Positions 36,346-45,800 of a DNA stretch of 46,394 nucleotides are shown here, one piece after another (position 1 is the stretch's first letter; every line of letters starts with the position of its first letter). The stretch spans positions 1-46,394 of the IMG/VR virus record IMGVR_UViG_3300036826_000347; one strand, written 5' to 3'. The notes beneath the pieces were generated by a model, which saw nothing but the letters and a program-made list of their open reading frames with translations, did not search any database and had not been told where the DNA came from. Source of the DNA: a virus. A program made the position numbers and the translations under genes.

Positions 36346-38124
36346 ATGGGAGCAAAGGCTAAGCCTGATTTTAGCGGTTACGCCACGAAGGCTGGTCTTA
36401 AATGCTCAGATGGCCGGACGATCATGGCTGATGCGTTCAAGCATCAAGATAAAGAAACTGTTCCGTTGGTCTGGCAGCATAGTCATAGTGAACCCAGCAA
36501 TGTGCTTGGCTATGCAACACTTGAGCATCGCGAGGACGGCGTTTATGCCTACGGTTTCTTCAATGATACCGACGCGGCAAAGAATGCCCGAGTACTTGTT
36601 CAGCACGGAGATATCAAGTCGTTGTCGATCTATGCCAACGGACTCACCGAAAAGTCGAAGCAGGTTCTACACGGCTTTATTCGTGAATTGAGTTTGGTTC
36701 TGTCGGGAGCTAATCCTGGAGCATTGATTGACAATATTACATTGGCTCATGCTGATGGCGATATGGTTACTTTGGAAGACGAAGCCGTTATCTATACTGG
36801 TTTGGAATTGATTCACGCTGATGGCGAATCGGATTCGGATAATGAAGATGAAAATGGTCCGACTGTTCAAGAAGTTTACGATTCGATGAGTGAAGAACAG
36901 AAGGAAGTTGTTCACTATATGATTGGTGCCGCACTTGCTAGTCAGGCTAGTGAGGAAGCGACCCATTCCAACAAGGAATCTGAAACGAAAGTTGAAGAAA
37001 ATGTCGAAGAAGACTCTGAGTTGGAACTCGTACATCGTGGTGAAACTAATGAAGAGGAAGGACGGCGAATGACCCGCAACGTCTTCGAGCAGCGGAGCGA
37101 AGGCAAGAAAGAGGAGACGCCAACTCTCACGCATGATGCGATGCGGGAGATCGTTACCGAGGCTCAAAAGTCTGGATCACTGAAAGAAGCCGTTGAGGCA
37201 TATGCTCTCAGACACGGCATCGATAACATCGAGCTTCTCTTCCCGGATGCTCGTTCCGTCACGGATACGCCTGAGTTTGATCAACGGCGTATCGAATGGG
37301 TCTCTGGTGTCATCAACGGCACGAGGCACTCACCGTTCTCGCGCATCAAGTCGCTGGTCGCGGATATTACGGTCGAAGAGGCACGCGCTCTGGGTTATGT
37401 GAAGGGAAATCTGAAGAAGGAAGAGTTCTTCGGACTTGTCAAGCGTGTCACAACGCCCACCACGGTCTATAAGAAGCAGCAGTTGGATCGTGATGACATC
37501 GTCGATATCACCGACTTTGATGTCGTTACCTGGCTCAAGGCCGAGATGCGTCTGATGCTCGACGAGGAGCTTGCACGTGCCGTTCTGATCGGTGACGGGC
37601 GTAATGTAGCCAGTGCAGACAAGATCAAGGATCCGGCAGGAGCAGCTGAGGGTTCCGGTATTCGTTCGATTATGCACGATCATGATCTTTATGCCGCCAA
37701 GGTCGAGCTTCCGGCCGATGCAACTCCGAACGATGTCGTCGACGCGTTTATTGCAAACATGGGTGTCTACAAGGGATCGGGTTCACCTTCACTTTACACG
37801 ACGCGGCCGTTCTTGACACAGATGTTGCTCTCTCGTGATACAACTGGACGCCGTATGTATCGTGGCGTGACGGAGCTTGCGCAGGAACTTGGCGTAAACG
37901 AGATCGTGATCGTCGAAGTGATGGAAACGGAAGCTAATCTTTATGGTATTGTCGTCAATCTGAAGGATTATACGATTGGCGCCGATAAGGGTGGAGAGAT
38001 TAATTTCTTCGATGATTTCGACATCGATTACAACCAGTACAAGTATCTGTATGAGACTCGTGTCTCTGGCGCGCTGACTAAGATCCGTTCGGCCGTGGTC
38101 TTCAGCAAAGACGCGACACCGTAA
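36346..38124 (+). CDS. Capsid maturation protease-major capsid protein fusion
   Basis: This 592-residue protein combines two functions. Residues 1-165 look like a prohead protease: VPLVWQHSHSE holds the catalytic His and LSLVLSGANPGA the Ser. An acidic linker (about 165-260) acts like a scaffold delta domain. Residues about 265-592 are an HK97-like major capsid protein, from PTLTHDAMREIVTEAQ through YVKGNLKKEEFFGLVKRVTTPTTVYKK to ETRVSGALTKIRSAVVF. The protease probably cuts itself off during assembly. Codon use becomes more GC-rich after about 37080. Confidence 0.85.
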   Translation: MGAKAKPDFSGYATKAGLKCSDGRTIMADAFKHQDKETVPLVWQHSHSEPSNVLGYATLEHREDGVYAYGFFNDTDAAKNARVLVQHGDIKSLSIYANGLTEKSKQVLHGFIRELSLVLSGANPGALIDNITLAHADGDMVTLEDEAVIYTGLELIHADGESDSDNEDENGPTVQEVYDSMSEEQKEVVHYMIGAALASQASEEATHSNKESETKVEENVEEDSELELVHRGETNEEEGRRMTRNVFEQRSEGKKEETPTLTHDAMREIVTEAQKSGSLKEAVEAYALRHGIDNIELLFPDARSVTDTPEFDQRRIEWVSGVINGTRHSPFSRIKSLVADITVEEARALGYVKGNLKKEEFFGLVKRVTTPTTVYKKQQLDRDDIVDITDFDVVTWLKAEMRLMLDEELARAVLIGDGRNVASADKIKDPAGAAEGSGIRSIMHDHDLYAAKVELPADATPNDVVDAFIANMGVYKGSGSPSLYTTRPFLTQMLLSRDTTGRRMYRGVTELAQELGVNEIVIVEVMETEANLYGIVVNLKDYTIGADKGGEINFFDDFDIDYNQYKYLYETRVSGALTKIRSAVVFSKDATP

Positions 38125-38142
38125 TTCAAAGGTAGGTACCTC

Positions 38143-38484
38143 ATGACGAGGTTCTACGGTCGTATTGGTTATGGTGAATCTGTCGAAAATGCACAGGGTG
38201 TATGGGTTGATACAATCATCGAATATTTTTATACCGGAGATGTCGTGCGCAATGCAAGAAATCTTCGTGAAGGCGAAAATCTCAATCCTGATCTCAGCGT
38301 GCAGAATTCGATCAGCATTGTAGCTGATGCATACGCTAACGAACACTTCTTTGCCATCCGGTATGTGGAGTGGGCGGGGGCTTTGTGGACGGTGTCGAGC
38401 GTCGAAGTGCAAAGTCCTCGCCTGCTGCTTAGATTGGGGGAGGTGTACAATGGGCCAACGCCTGGAACTACACCAAGTTCTTAA
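38143..38484 (+). CDS. Head-tail connector, DUF7253-like
   Basis: This 113-residue protein starts MTRFYGRIGYGESVENAQGVWVDTIIEYFYTGDVVRNAR and ends YVEWAGALWTVSSVEVQSPRLLLRLGEVYNGP. This pattern matches the family I recall as DUF7253, found after the major capsid gene. It probably closes the head or binds the connector. The gene overlaps the following tail terminator-like gene by 35 bases. Confidence 0.8.
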   Translation: MTRFYGRIGYGESVENAQGVWVDTIIEYFYTGDVVRNARNLREGENLNPDLSVQNSISIVADAYANEHFFAIRYVEWAGALWTVSSVEVQSPRLLLRLGEVYNGPTPGTTPSS

Positions 38485-38749
38485 GACGTTTGTAGATAAT
38501 GTCTATTTTCAGCCTCCAACCAATATTCAGCTGAAATATCCGTGCATTATCTACCATCGCGATTGGGCCGAGACCAAATTTGCCAACGATAATCCATACA
38601 ATTATACAAAACGCTATATGATTATGGTTATCGATCCGGATCCCGATAGCGACATCCCCGACAAGGTGGCCGCGATGCCGATGAGTCTGTTTAATCGATT
38701 TTATACAGCTGATAATCTAAATCATGATGTTTTCAACGTATACTTCTAA
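38450..38749 (+). CDS. Tail terminator-like protein
   Basis: I place the start at ATG 38450 behind GGGGGAGGTGTACA, giving 99 residues. It reads LHQVLKTFVDNVYFQPPTNIQLKYPCIIYHRDWAETKFANDNPYNYTKRYMIMVIDPDPDSDIPDKVAAMPM, with the YPCI.Y and Y.VMVID.DPDSDIP elements typical of phage tail terminator or head-tail joining proteins. It is expected to cap the tail tube at the connector. The overlap with the previous gene indicates coupled expression. Confidence 0.8.
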   Translation: MGQRLELHQVLKTFVDNVYFQPPTNIQLKYPCIIYHRDWAETKFANDNPYNYTKRYMIMVIDPDPDSDIPDKVAAMPMSLFNRFYTADNLNHDVFNVYF

Positions 38750-38763
38750 GGGAAAGGAAGCAA

Positions 38764-39420
38764 ATGGCCCCTTTGACTTGGGACCAAGTTGGCGAAAGAC
38801 TGTACGAAACCGGTGTAGATCACGGAGTTCTGTACATTCCGGATGAAACTGGTGTGTACAATCTTGGTGTCGCTTGGAATGGTCTCACGACTGTTACCGA
38901 ATCGCCCTCGGGTGCCGAGCCTACTGCGCAGTATGCCGACAATATCAAGTATCTGAATCTGATCTCGGCCGAAGAGTTCGGCGCAACAATCGAGGCGTTT
39001 ACCTACCCGGAAGAGTTTGCTCAGTGTGACGGTACGGCTGTCCCCGAGCCGGGAGTATCGCTGGGACAGCAGAGCCGGAAGATGTTCGGCATGAGTTACC
39101 GGACTCGAGTCGGCAATGACGTGGACGGGACAGACTTTGGTTATAAGCTACATCTTCTTTATGGCTGCCAGGCTGCTCCATCCGAGAAAGCTTATGCCAC
39201 GATCAATGATTCACCAGAAGCGATTGCATTTAGTTGGGAAGTTACAACGTCCCCCGTCCCGGTTACAGATTACAAGCCTACTTCGTTGATCGTGGTTGAT
39301 TCGACGGTGGTAGATGCGGCGGATTTGTCGGCGCTTGAGGATCTACTTTACGGTGCGGGCGCAACCGAACCTGCTCTTCCGACACCGGATGCTGTTATCG
39401 CGTTGTTTGCCACGCCTTAA
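38764..39420 (+). CDS. Major tail protein 1
   Basis: This 218-residue protein starts TWDQVGERLYETGVDHGVLYIPD...VAWNGLTTVTES and contains IEAFTYPEEFAQCDG.....GV.LGQQSRKMFGMSYRTRVGNDVDG. It is the typical major tail tube protein of actinobacterial siphoviruses. A clear paralogue follows at 40016-40828 with the same blocks. GC content is higher than in the paralogue. It forms the tube through which DNA passes. Confidence 0.85.
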   Translation: MAPLTWDQVGERLYETGVDHGVLYIPDETGVYNLGVAWNGLTTVTESPSGAEPTAQYADNIKYLNLISAEEFGATIEAFTYPEEFAQCDGTAVPEPGVSLGQQSRKMFGMSYRTRVGNDVDGTDFGYKLHLLYGCQAAPSEKAYATINDSPEAIAFSWEVTTSPVPVTDYKPTSLIVVDSTVVDAADLSALEDLLYGAGATEPALPTPDAVIALFATP

Positions 39421-39460
39421 GTTCGAACGAGTATGACTTTTTTGGACAGGAGGCTGGAGA

Positions 39461-40003
39461 ATGCTCACTATTGTTGTTCCGGGTGTCGAGATGTTTGACG
39501 AACAGACACAAGAGTTTGTCACTAGAGACGACGTGACGTTGGAACTCGAGCATTCTCTGGTCTCACTGTCAAAATGGGAGTCGGAATACGAAAAACCGTT
39601 TCTGGGTAATCATGAAAAAAGTAGTGAAGAAGTGCTCGGTTATATCAGAGCAATGACCTTGACTCCCGATGTATCGGAAGAGGTTTTTTTGAAGCTGTCC
39701 GAGAAGAATATTATGGCTATTAATAGCTATATCGATGCCAAGATGACTGCTACTTGGTTCAATGAACCACCGGGAGCGCCGAAGAGTCGCGATGTGATTA
39801 CGGCGGAGCTCGTGTACTATTGGATGATCGCGTTTCAGATTCCATTCGAGTGCGAAAAGTGGCATTTGAATCGATTGTTTACCTTGATTCGAGTCTGTAA
39901 CATCAAGCAGGCAAAGCCGCAAAAGATGAGTCGCTCTGAACTTGCTGCTCGAAATCGTGAACTCAATGCTCAACGTCGAGCGCAATTGGGTACTAAGGGT
40001 TAG
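39461..40003 (+). CDS. Tail assembly chaperone-like protein
   Basis: This 180-residue protein ([48 protein letters not shown]...[28 protein letters not shown]) lies between the two major tail proteins. The early part with [20 protein letters not shown] is the family I recall as the tail assembly chaperone of related phages, although it often lacks the usual -1 frameshift. No slippery site is seen at its end, where a 13-base gap precedes the next gene. Confidence 0.7.
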   Translation: MLTIVVPGVEMFDEQTQEFVTRDDVTLELEHSLVSLSKWESEYEKPFLGNHEKSSEEVLGYIRAMTLTPDVSEEVFLKLSEKNIMAINSYIDAKMTATWFNEPPGAPKSRDVITAELVYYWMIAFQIPFECEKWHLNRLFTLIRVCNIKQAKPQKMSRSELAARNRELNAQRRAQLGTKG

Positions 40004-40015
40004 AAAGGGGGTGAC

Positions 40016-40828
40016 GTGGCAACTCTTGTTTGGGATCAGGTAGGCGAACGAACGTATCAAGCCGGTATCGATCATGGTGTTCTTTATTTAAACGACGGTA
40101 CAGTGGTCGTTTGGAACGGACTTACTGATCTCGAGGAGGCATCAAATTCAGAATTGAAATCGTTTTGGCTCGATGGAGTGAAATATTTGGAAAATTTATC
40201 GCCGAATGATTTTCAAGGAAAACTTACCGCATTTACTTATCCGGATGAATTCGAAAATATTAACGGAATTGCCGTCGTTTCTCCCGGATTAGCCTACTAT
40301 GATCAACCCGCAAAGAGTTTCAGCTTGTCTTATCAAACGAAAATTGGTAACGACATCGACGGTACTGAGTATGGTTATAAAATTCACATTCTATATAACG
40401 TTATCGCCAATCCTGAGACCAAAACATATACTTCACTTAATGATTCTGGCGTTTCACCAGTGGAATTTGCTTGGAATTTAACGGGAACTCCACCTAAAAT
40501 TCCCAAAGGTAGACCAACGGTTCATATTGCTATCGACTCAAGACAAACTCCGACTGATATTTTGAAAATTATTGAGGATAAACTCTACGGAACAGCTACG
40601 AGTAATCCGAGTCTTCCACCGATTACGGAAATCGCCGAATATTTTGGATATCGCGGTGCACTTTTGATTGTCGATTATGGAGACGGTACTTGGGCAGCTA
40701 TCGATGAATCGGATAACTATATTACTATGCTCGATGCCACTACTTTTCAAATCGACGGTGCGGATGCCACATTTTTGGATCCAGATACCTACACAATTTC
40801 ATCTACCAACATCGGCGATGAAAATTAA
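40016..40828 (+). CDS. Major tail protein 2, with extra C-terminal domain
   Basis: From GTG 40016 (behind AAAGGGGGTGAC) this encodes 270 residues. It shares with protein 1 VWDQVGERTYQAGIDHGVLY, TAFTYPDEFENINGIAV.SPG and SLSYQTKIGNDIDGTEYGYKIH. It has about 50 extra C-terminal residues (LLIVDYGDGTWAAIDESDNYITMLDATTFQIDGADATFLDPDTYTISS) of an immunoglobulin-like or decorating type. AT-rich codon use suggests a different origin. The phage may build mixed tubes or use one copy conditionally. Confidence 0.85.
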   Translation: MATLVWDQVGERTYQAGIDHGVLYLNDGTVVVWNGLTDLEEASNSELKSFWLDGVKYLENLSPNDFQGKLTAFTYPDEFENINGIAVVSPGLAYYDQPAKSFSLSYQTKIGNDIDGTEYGYKIHILYNVIANPETKTYTSLNDSGVSPVEFAWNLTGTPPKIPKGRPTVHIAIDSRQTPTDILKIIEDKLYGTATSNPSLPPITEIAEYFGYRGALLIVDYGDGTWAAIDESDNYITMLDATTFQIDGADATFLDPDTYTISSTNIGDEN

Positions 40829-40837
40829 GGAGGTGAA

Positions 40838-41632
40838 ATGGCTACAGTTACCGGTCTTACTGCCGAGAGAATGTTGGAAATTGAAGCTGCTTCGGTTGTC
40901 GACGGTGAAGTTGTCAGCGGTAACTTAATTCTTACTAAACATGATGGATCAACAATTAATGCCGGTCCTGTAATTGGTCCGGCGGGTCCAAGCGGTCCGG
41001 CTGGGCCTGCTGGAGGCTTGATTCCCGGCGAGATTAGAATTTGGCCAGGTAGTGTATTACCAACTTTGGCTCAGTATGGTAAATGGGTTTGGGCAGATGG
41101 AGCAGTTTATGTTACAGCGACGTATCCCAAAGCAGCCGCAAATATCGCAGCCCAGTGGCGTACTTTTGCTGGCGCTAGCGATCCTGGTGCGAATAATTTT
41201 CGGGTACCTGATCTTCGTGGTCTTGTTGCAGCTGGTATGGACGCAATGCCCGGAGGTTCGCGCGCTAATCGGATGACACGAGCAGTTGCGATTACGATCG
41301 CTGCTCGAACCGGCGAGGAAACTCATATTGTCAGTGTAGGCGAGATGCCCGCACATGCACATGGGGTTACCGATCCGACACACGCACATAGTATTGCTGA
41401 TCCAGGACATTTTCATGGTGCTAACCACGTAATTTATCCAGGAACGGGCTTTCCTGGTGGATATGAAGGTGGTGGCGCTGGAGCTTATAATGCGACGGAT
41501 GTACGTGGTACAGGAATTGGTATCTATGCTGCTGCCACAGGAGTCTCGATTCAAAACAATGGTGGTGGCGGTGGACACGAGAATGTTCAGCCAACGGTCT
41601 TTGTGCCTTATATCGTAAAATTGGACGATTAA
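40838..41632 (+). CDS. Tail fibre with collagen segment and tail collar domain
   Basis: This 264-residue protein has an N-terminal helix, a short collagen segment (GPAGPSGPAGPAGG) and a phage tail collar domain (GEIRIWPGSVLPTLAQYGKWVWADGAVYVTATYPKAAANIAAQWRTF...NNFRVPDLRGLVAAGMDAMPGG). The His-rich middle (PAHAHGVTDPTHAHSIADPGHFHGANH) and the final ENVQPTVFVPYIVKLDD also fit collar-type fibres. It would contact the host surface. It is encoded before the tape measure gene, unlike typical tail fibres. Confidence 0.85.
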   Translation: MATVTGLTAERMLEIEAASVVDGEVVSGNLILTKHDGSTINAGPVIGPAGPSGPAGPAGGLIPGEIRIWPGSVLPTLAQYGKWVWADGAVYVTATYPKAAANIAAQWRTFAGASDPGANNFRVPDLRGLVAAGMDAMPGGSRANRMTRAVAITIAARTGEETHIVSVGEMPAHAHGVTDPTHAHSIADPGHFHGANHVIYPGTGFPGGYEGGGAGAYNATDVRGTGIGIYAAATGVSIQNNGGGGGHENVQPTVFVPYIVKLDD

Positions 41633-41633
41633 A

Positions 41634-42512
41634 ATGAGAATCGAACTCGCCGGAAGTTTAGTTCATCCCGATCCGCTAGTTCTAAAATTCGATCATAATG
41701 TAGGTATGGCTATTCCATATTATATGGATCTAGGCTATACTCATTTCGATGTTATTTGTATCGGGGGTGGCGGAGGAATGGGAGGAGGGATTGATACCGC
41801 AAATTCCGGTACTTTAATTCGAAGTTATGGTGGAGCCGGTGGTGGAGGAGGATTTCATCGAGTAGTAGGATTATTGTCAGCTCTTCCCGAATTGACCTCT
41901 ATTATTGTTGGCGTTGGTGGTGCTGTAGGAACCGAACATGCCAGTAATCCTGCTCTTACTACTAATGGTGGCGATGGTGGATATTCGTCATTTAATGATA
42001 CTACTTGTCGGGCTTCAGGTGGTGTAGGCGGTAAGCGAGTTCAATCAAATTCTTTAACCGTCTCTACACAAGCTCACGGCGGTGATGGTGGAGTAGGAAA
42101 CCGCATTATTGCTGGGGGTGGTGGAGCGGGTGGGGTTGCCGGAACACCAACAGCAACTGGTCCGGGCATCGCGGGTACAGCTGGTCAGGACGGTACGTTC
42201 TTCTCCAATGTTGGTAAAGGTGGAGGAGGTGGAGCCGGTGGAGTGGGTAAATATGGCTCCGGAGGAACTACCTGTAACGCTGCTACATCCGGAGGACGTG
42301 GTTCGTATAATCCTGGTAACACGGCCGTCTATGGGCCCGGAGATACTCCGCATAATGACGGATCTAGCGGCTCGCAAAACGTCATACCTGGAGGTGCAAG
42401 TGGGGCTAAAGCCGCTCCTTTGAACGGTTTACCGACAGTATACGGACAATCCAAAGGTGCACGAGCAGTAGGCGACCCTGGAGTTGTGATTGTTCGTCTA
42501 ACGGCGGAATAA
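41634..42512 (+). CDS. Glycine-rich tail/fibre protein
   Basis: This 292-residue protein starts with a beta-rich region (LAGSLVHPDPLVLKFDHNVGMAIPYYMDLGYTHFDVICIGGGGG). It continues as glycine-rich loops (GGAGGGGGFHRVVG, GKGGGGGAGGVGKYGSGG, GDPGVVIVRLTAE at the end). This is a phage glycine-rich domain as found on the tips of tail fibres, where Gly-rich helices bind receptors. It starts one base after the collar-type fibre gene. Confidence 0.8.
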   Translation: MRIELAGSLVHPDPLVLKFDHNVGMAIPYYMDLGYTHFDVICIGGGGGMGGGIDTANSGTLIRSYGGAGGGGGFHRVVGLLSALPELTSIIVGVGGAVGTEHASNPALTTNGGDGGYSSFNDTTCRASGGVGGKRVQSNSLTVSTQAHGGDGGVGNRIIAGGGGAGGVAGTPTATGPGIAGTAGQDGTFFSNVGKGGGGGAGGVGKYGSGGTTCNAATSGGRGSYNPGNTAVYGPGDTPHNDGSSGSQNVIPGGASGAKAAPLNGLPTVYGQSKGARAVGDPGVVIVRLTAE

Positions 42513-42514
42513 TT

Positions 42515-42892
42515 ATGATTACTTTCACAGAGAAAGGCTCGTTCAAGAATACCGAGTCATATTTGCGTCGATTGAAGAAAGCCGAGCAATTCGCCATTCT
42601 GAGTAAGTACGGATCGATTGGCGTAAATGCGCTTTCAAATGCTACTCCAGCTGATACCGGGTTAACTGCCGCTTCTTGGTCGTTCACTGTTGAAGCGCGA
42701 CCGGGATATTATTCGATTCGTTGGCACAACAGCCATCAAGAAAACGGTTTGCCGATTGCGGTTCTGATTCAATACGGTCACGGTACGGGAACTGGCGGTT
42801 ACGTACAAGGTCGAGATTATATTATGCCTGCTATTCGACCTATTTTCGATCAAATCGCAGCAGAAGCATGGAAGGAGGTGACTAGAGTTTAA
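42515..42892 (+). CDS. Tail completion protein, HK97 gp10-like
   Basis: This 125-residue protein contains FAILSKYGSIGVNALSNATPADTGLTAASWSF.VE.RPGYYSIRWHNSH.ENGLPIAVLIQYGHGTGTGGYVQGRDYIMPAIRPIFDQIAAEAWKEVT. The TP.DTGL.A.SW......Y.I...N......P.A..I.YGHGTG.GGYV.G.DYI.P pattern is that of gp10-like proteins that complete head-tail joining. Its stop overlaps the start of the tape measure gene by one base. Confidence 0.85.
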   Translation: MITFTEKGSFKNTESYLRRLKKAEQFAILSKYGSIGVNALSNATPADTGLTAASWSFTVEARPGYYSIRWHNSHQENGLPIAVLIQYGHGTGTGGYVQGRDYIMPAIRPIFDQIAAEAWKEVTRV

Positions 42893-45800
42893 TGCCTACT
42901 ATTGACGACAAAGTCGTGGCAATGAGTTTCGAGTCGAGTAAGTTCGAATCTGGCGTCAATAGTGCAATTAATGCTCTGGAGAAGCTAAAGTCAGCTCTTC
43001 ACTTCCCTGCTGCAGGCAAAGGTCTTGACGATATCAACGCGGCAGCCAAGCGAGTCGATCTCGGTTTTATCAGCCGTGGTATCGACGCGGTCAAGAACGC
43101 TCTCGGCTCGTTGCGATTGGTAGGACTCGGCGTTTTGACTCATTTGGCCAACATGGCCGTCGATGCCGGGATTAGATTTGCGAAAGCGTTTACACTCGAT
43201 CCAATCAAAGCCGGTTTCAGTGAATATACGACTAATCTGAACGCCGTCCAGACAATTCTGGCCAATACGCAAGCCGCTGGTACCAAGCTGAAAGATGTTA
43301 ATGCCGCCCTCAAAGAGCTAAACGATTATTCGGACAAGACGATTTACAATTTCAGCCAGATGGCCAAAAATATCGGTACTTTTACGGCTGCTGGCGTTGA
43401 TTTGAAGACGGCAACCGGTGCAATCAAGGGTATTGCCAACTTGGCCGCTTTGTCGGGCTCGAATGCCGAGCAAGCATCGACGGCAATGTATCAGCTCTCG
43501 CAGGCAATCTCGGCCGGGCGTGTCAATCTGCAGGACTGGAACTCGGTTGTCAATGCCGGTATGGGCGGTACTGTTTTCCAGCGCGCCCTGGCACAGACAG
43601 CAGAAGCAATGGGCACGTTGGACAAGGGCGCGGTCAAGCTTACCGGCAGCATGAAGAATGTCACCATCAATGGAGAAAACTTTCGTGCCTCGGTTGCGTC
43701 TAAACCTGGTGAGAAATCGTGGCTGACCTCAGATGTGCTGGTTAAGACGCTGGAGCAGTTTACGGGCGATCTGTCCAAAGCCGAGCTCAAGGCGCAAGGT
43801 TTCAACGACGCCCAGATCAAGGCGATTCAGCAAACGGCCAAAACGGCCATGCATGCTGCCACCGAGGTCAAGACGCTGTCCGGCGTTTTGGACACGGCCA
43901 AGGAAACCGCAGGCTCGGGTTGGGCGCAGACATGGCAGATCATTTTCGGCGACTTTGGTGAAGCGAAAGTATTGTTCACTAATGTCTCCAACGCGATTAA
44001 CGGTTTTATCAGTGCCTCGGCCGATGCGCGTAACAAAGTACTCGGCGATTGGAAAGCACTTGGTGGGCGTACGCTCTTGATCGATTCGATCAGAACCGCA
44101 TTTCACAATTTGAGCATGGTTGTCGCGCCGATCAAGGAAGCGTTTCGAGATATTTTCCCAGCCAAAACGGGTAAAGATCTCTATGAGTTGACGCAGCGAT
44201 TTCACGAATTTGCCGAAGCGCTCAAGCCCAGCCCGGAAACGATCGAGAATTTGAAGCGTACGTTCAAAGGACTATTCGCCCTTCTGGACATTGGTAAGCA
44301 AGTTATCAGCGGCATATTTACCGTGTTCGGACGGCTTTTCGGTGCCGTTGGCGATGGTAGCGGCAGTTTCCTGGAGATTACCGGCAATATCGGCGATTTC
44401 ATCGTCAAAATCGATCAAGCGCTGAAAAAGGGCGACGGACTGCACAAGTTCTTCGAAACAATCGGCGATATTCTTGCTGTTCCGATCAAAATGCTTGGTT
44501 TGCTGGGAGCCGCACTTGCTAATTTGTTTAGTGGATTTTCCTCCGGGGGATTTTCCGGACAAATGGATGATGTGAGCCGTTCGATGACTCCCTTGCAGAA
44601 AGTTATCGAGGGAATCGTTACGGCGTGGAACAATATGCTCGATGCGCTGAGCAATTCGGGCAAAGTTCTCGCTCCAGCATTCAAGGCGATTGCCGATTTG
44701 CTCTCCGGGCTGGGAATTGCGCTCGGTGAAGCAGCCAAGAACATGAATTTCGAGGCAATTCTAGCGGTGATCAGAACAGGCCTCTTTGGTGGTCTGGTGT
44801 TGATGTTCAAGAAGTTCTTGGGCAAAGGCACGTTGGCAGACCAGCTAGGTGGAGTCGGTGGTGGTATCATCAAGAACATCGCGGGCACATTCAAGGCGCT
44901 CGAGGGTTCGATGGTGGCGTTGCAGCAGAATATCAAAGCCGATACGCTGAAAAAGATCGCGATCGCGATTGGGATTCTGGCTGCCTCCGTGCTGGCACTG
45001 TCGTTTGTCGATCCGGATCGCTTGAAATCGTCGTTGGCCGCAATGACCGTCGCGTTTGGTCAGCTATTGGGCGCAATGGCAATTCTCGGTAATATCACCA
45101 AGACGGTTGGTTTTATCAAGATGCCGGTGATTGCCGCCTCGATGATCATGTTGGCGGGAGCTATCGACGCGCTCTCGATTGCGGTTGTGATACTCAGTCG
45201 GCTCAGCTGGGAGGATTTGCTCAAGGGTCTCGGTGGCGTAGCTGCTCTTTTGGGCACGATTGTTGCTGCGGTGGGACCATTGTCGGCCAATTCGGCAGGA
45301 ATGATCAAGGCGGGTATCGGTATCTCGGCGATTGCGGTTGCTTTGAATCTACTTGCACTGGCTGTGCGTCAGTTTGCCGGGATGAATATGAGCGAGCTCG
45401 GGAAGGGTTTGGGAGCAATTGCAATTGGGCTCGGGATCTTGATTGCGGGAATGAAATTGATGCCGCCGGGGATGGCTTTGTCCGGAGCCGGATTAGTTGC
45501 GGTGGCATTTGGTCTCAGAGTTCTAGCAGGAGCAGTCGAGAAATTTGGCGGCATGGACTGGAAGACGATCGGCAAGGGAATGGTTGGCATCGGCGGCGGT
45601 CTACTCGTTATCGCTACCGCAATGCGTCTAATGCCGTCGAATATGGTGTTAACAGCCGCTGGATTAGTGATCGTCTCTTTTGCGTTGGGTAAGATTGCCG
45701 ATGCAATTGGACAAATGGGCGGAATGTCAATTCGAGAGATTGCCAAGGGTCTGGGTACATTGGCTGGGTCATTGGTGATTTTGGCGGCAGCATTGTATGC

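Noticed and set aside
39461-40016. Programmed -1 frameshift between the chaperone-like gene and the following gene
   Set aside because: No slippery heptamer is seen near 40003 and the next gene is a complete tail protein with its own start signal.
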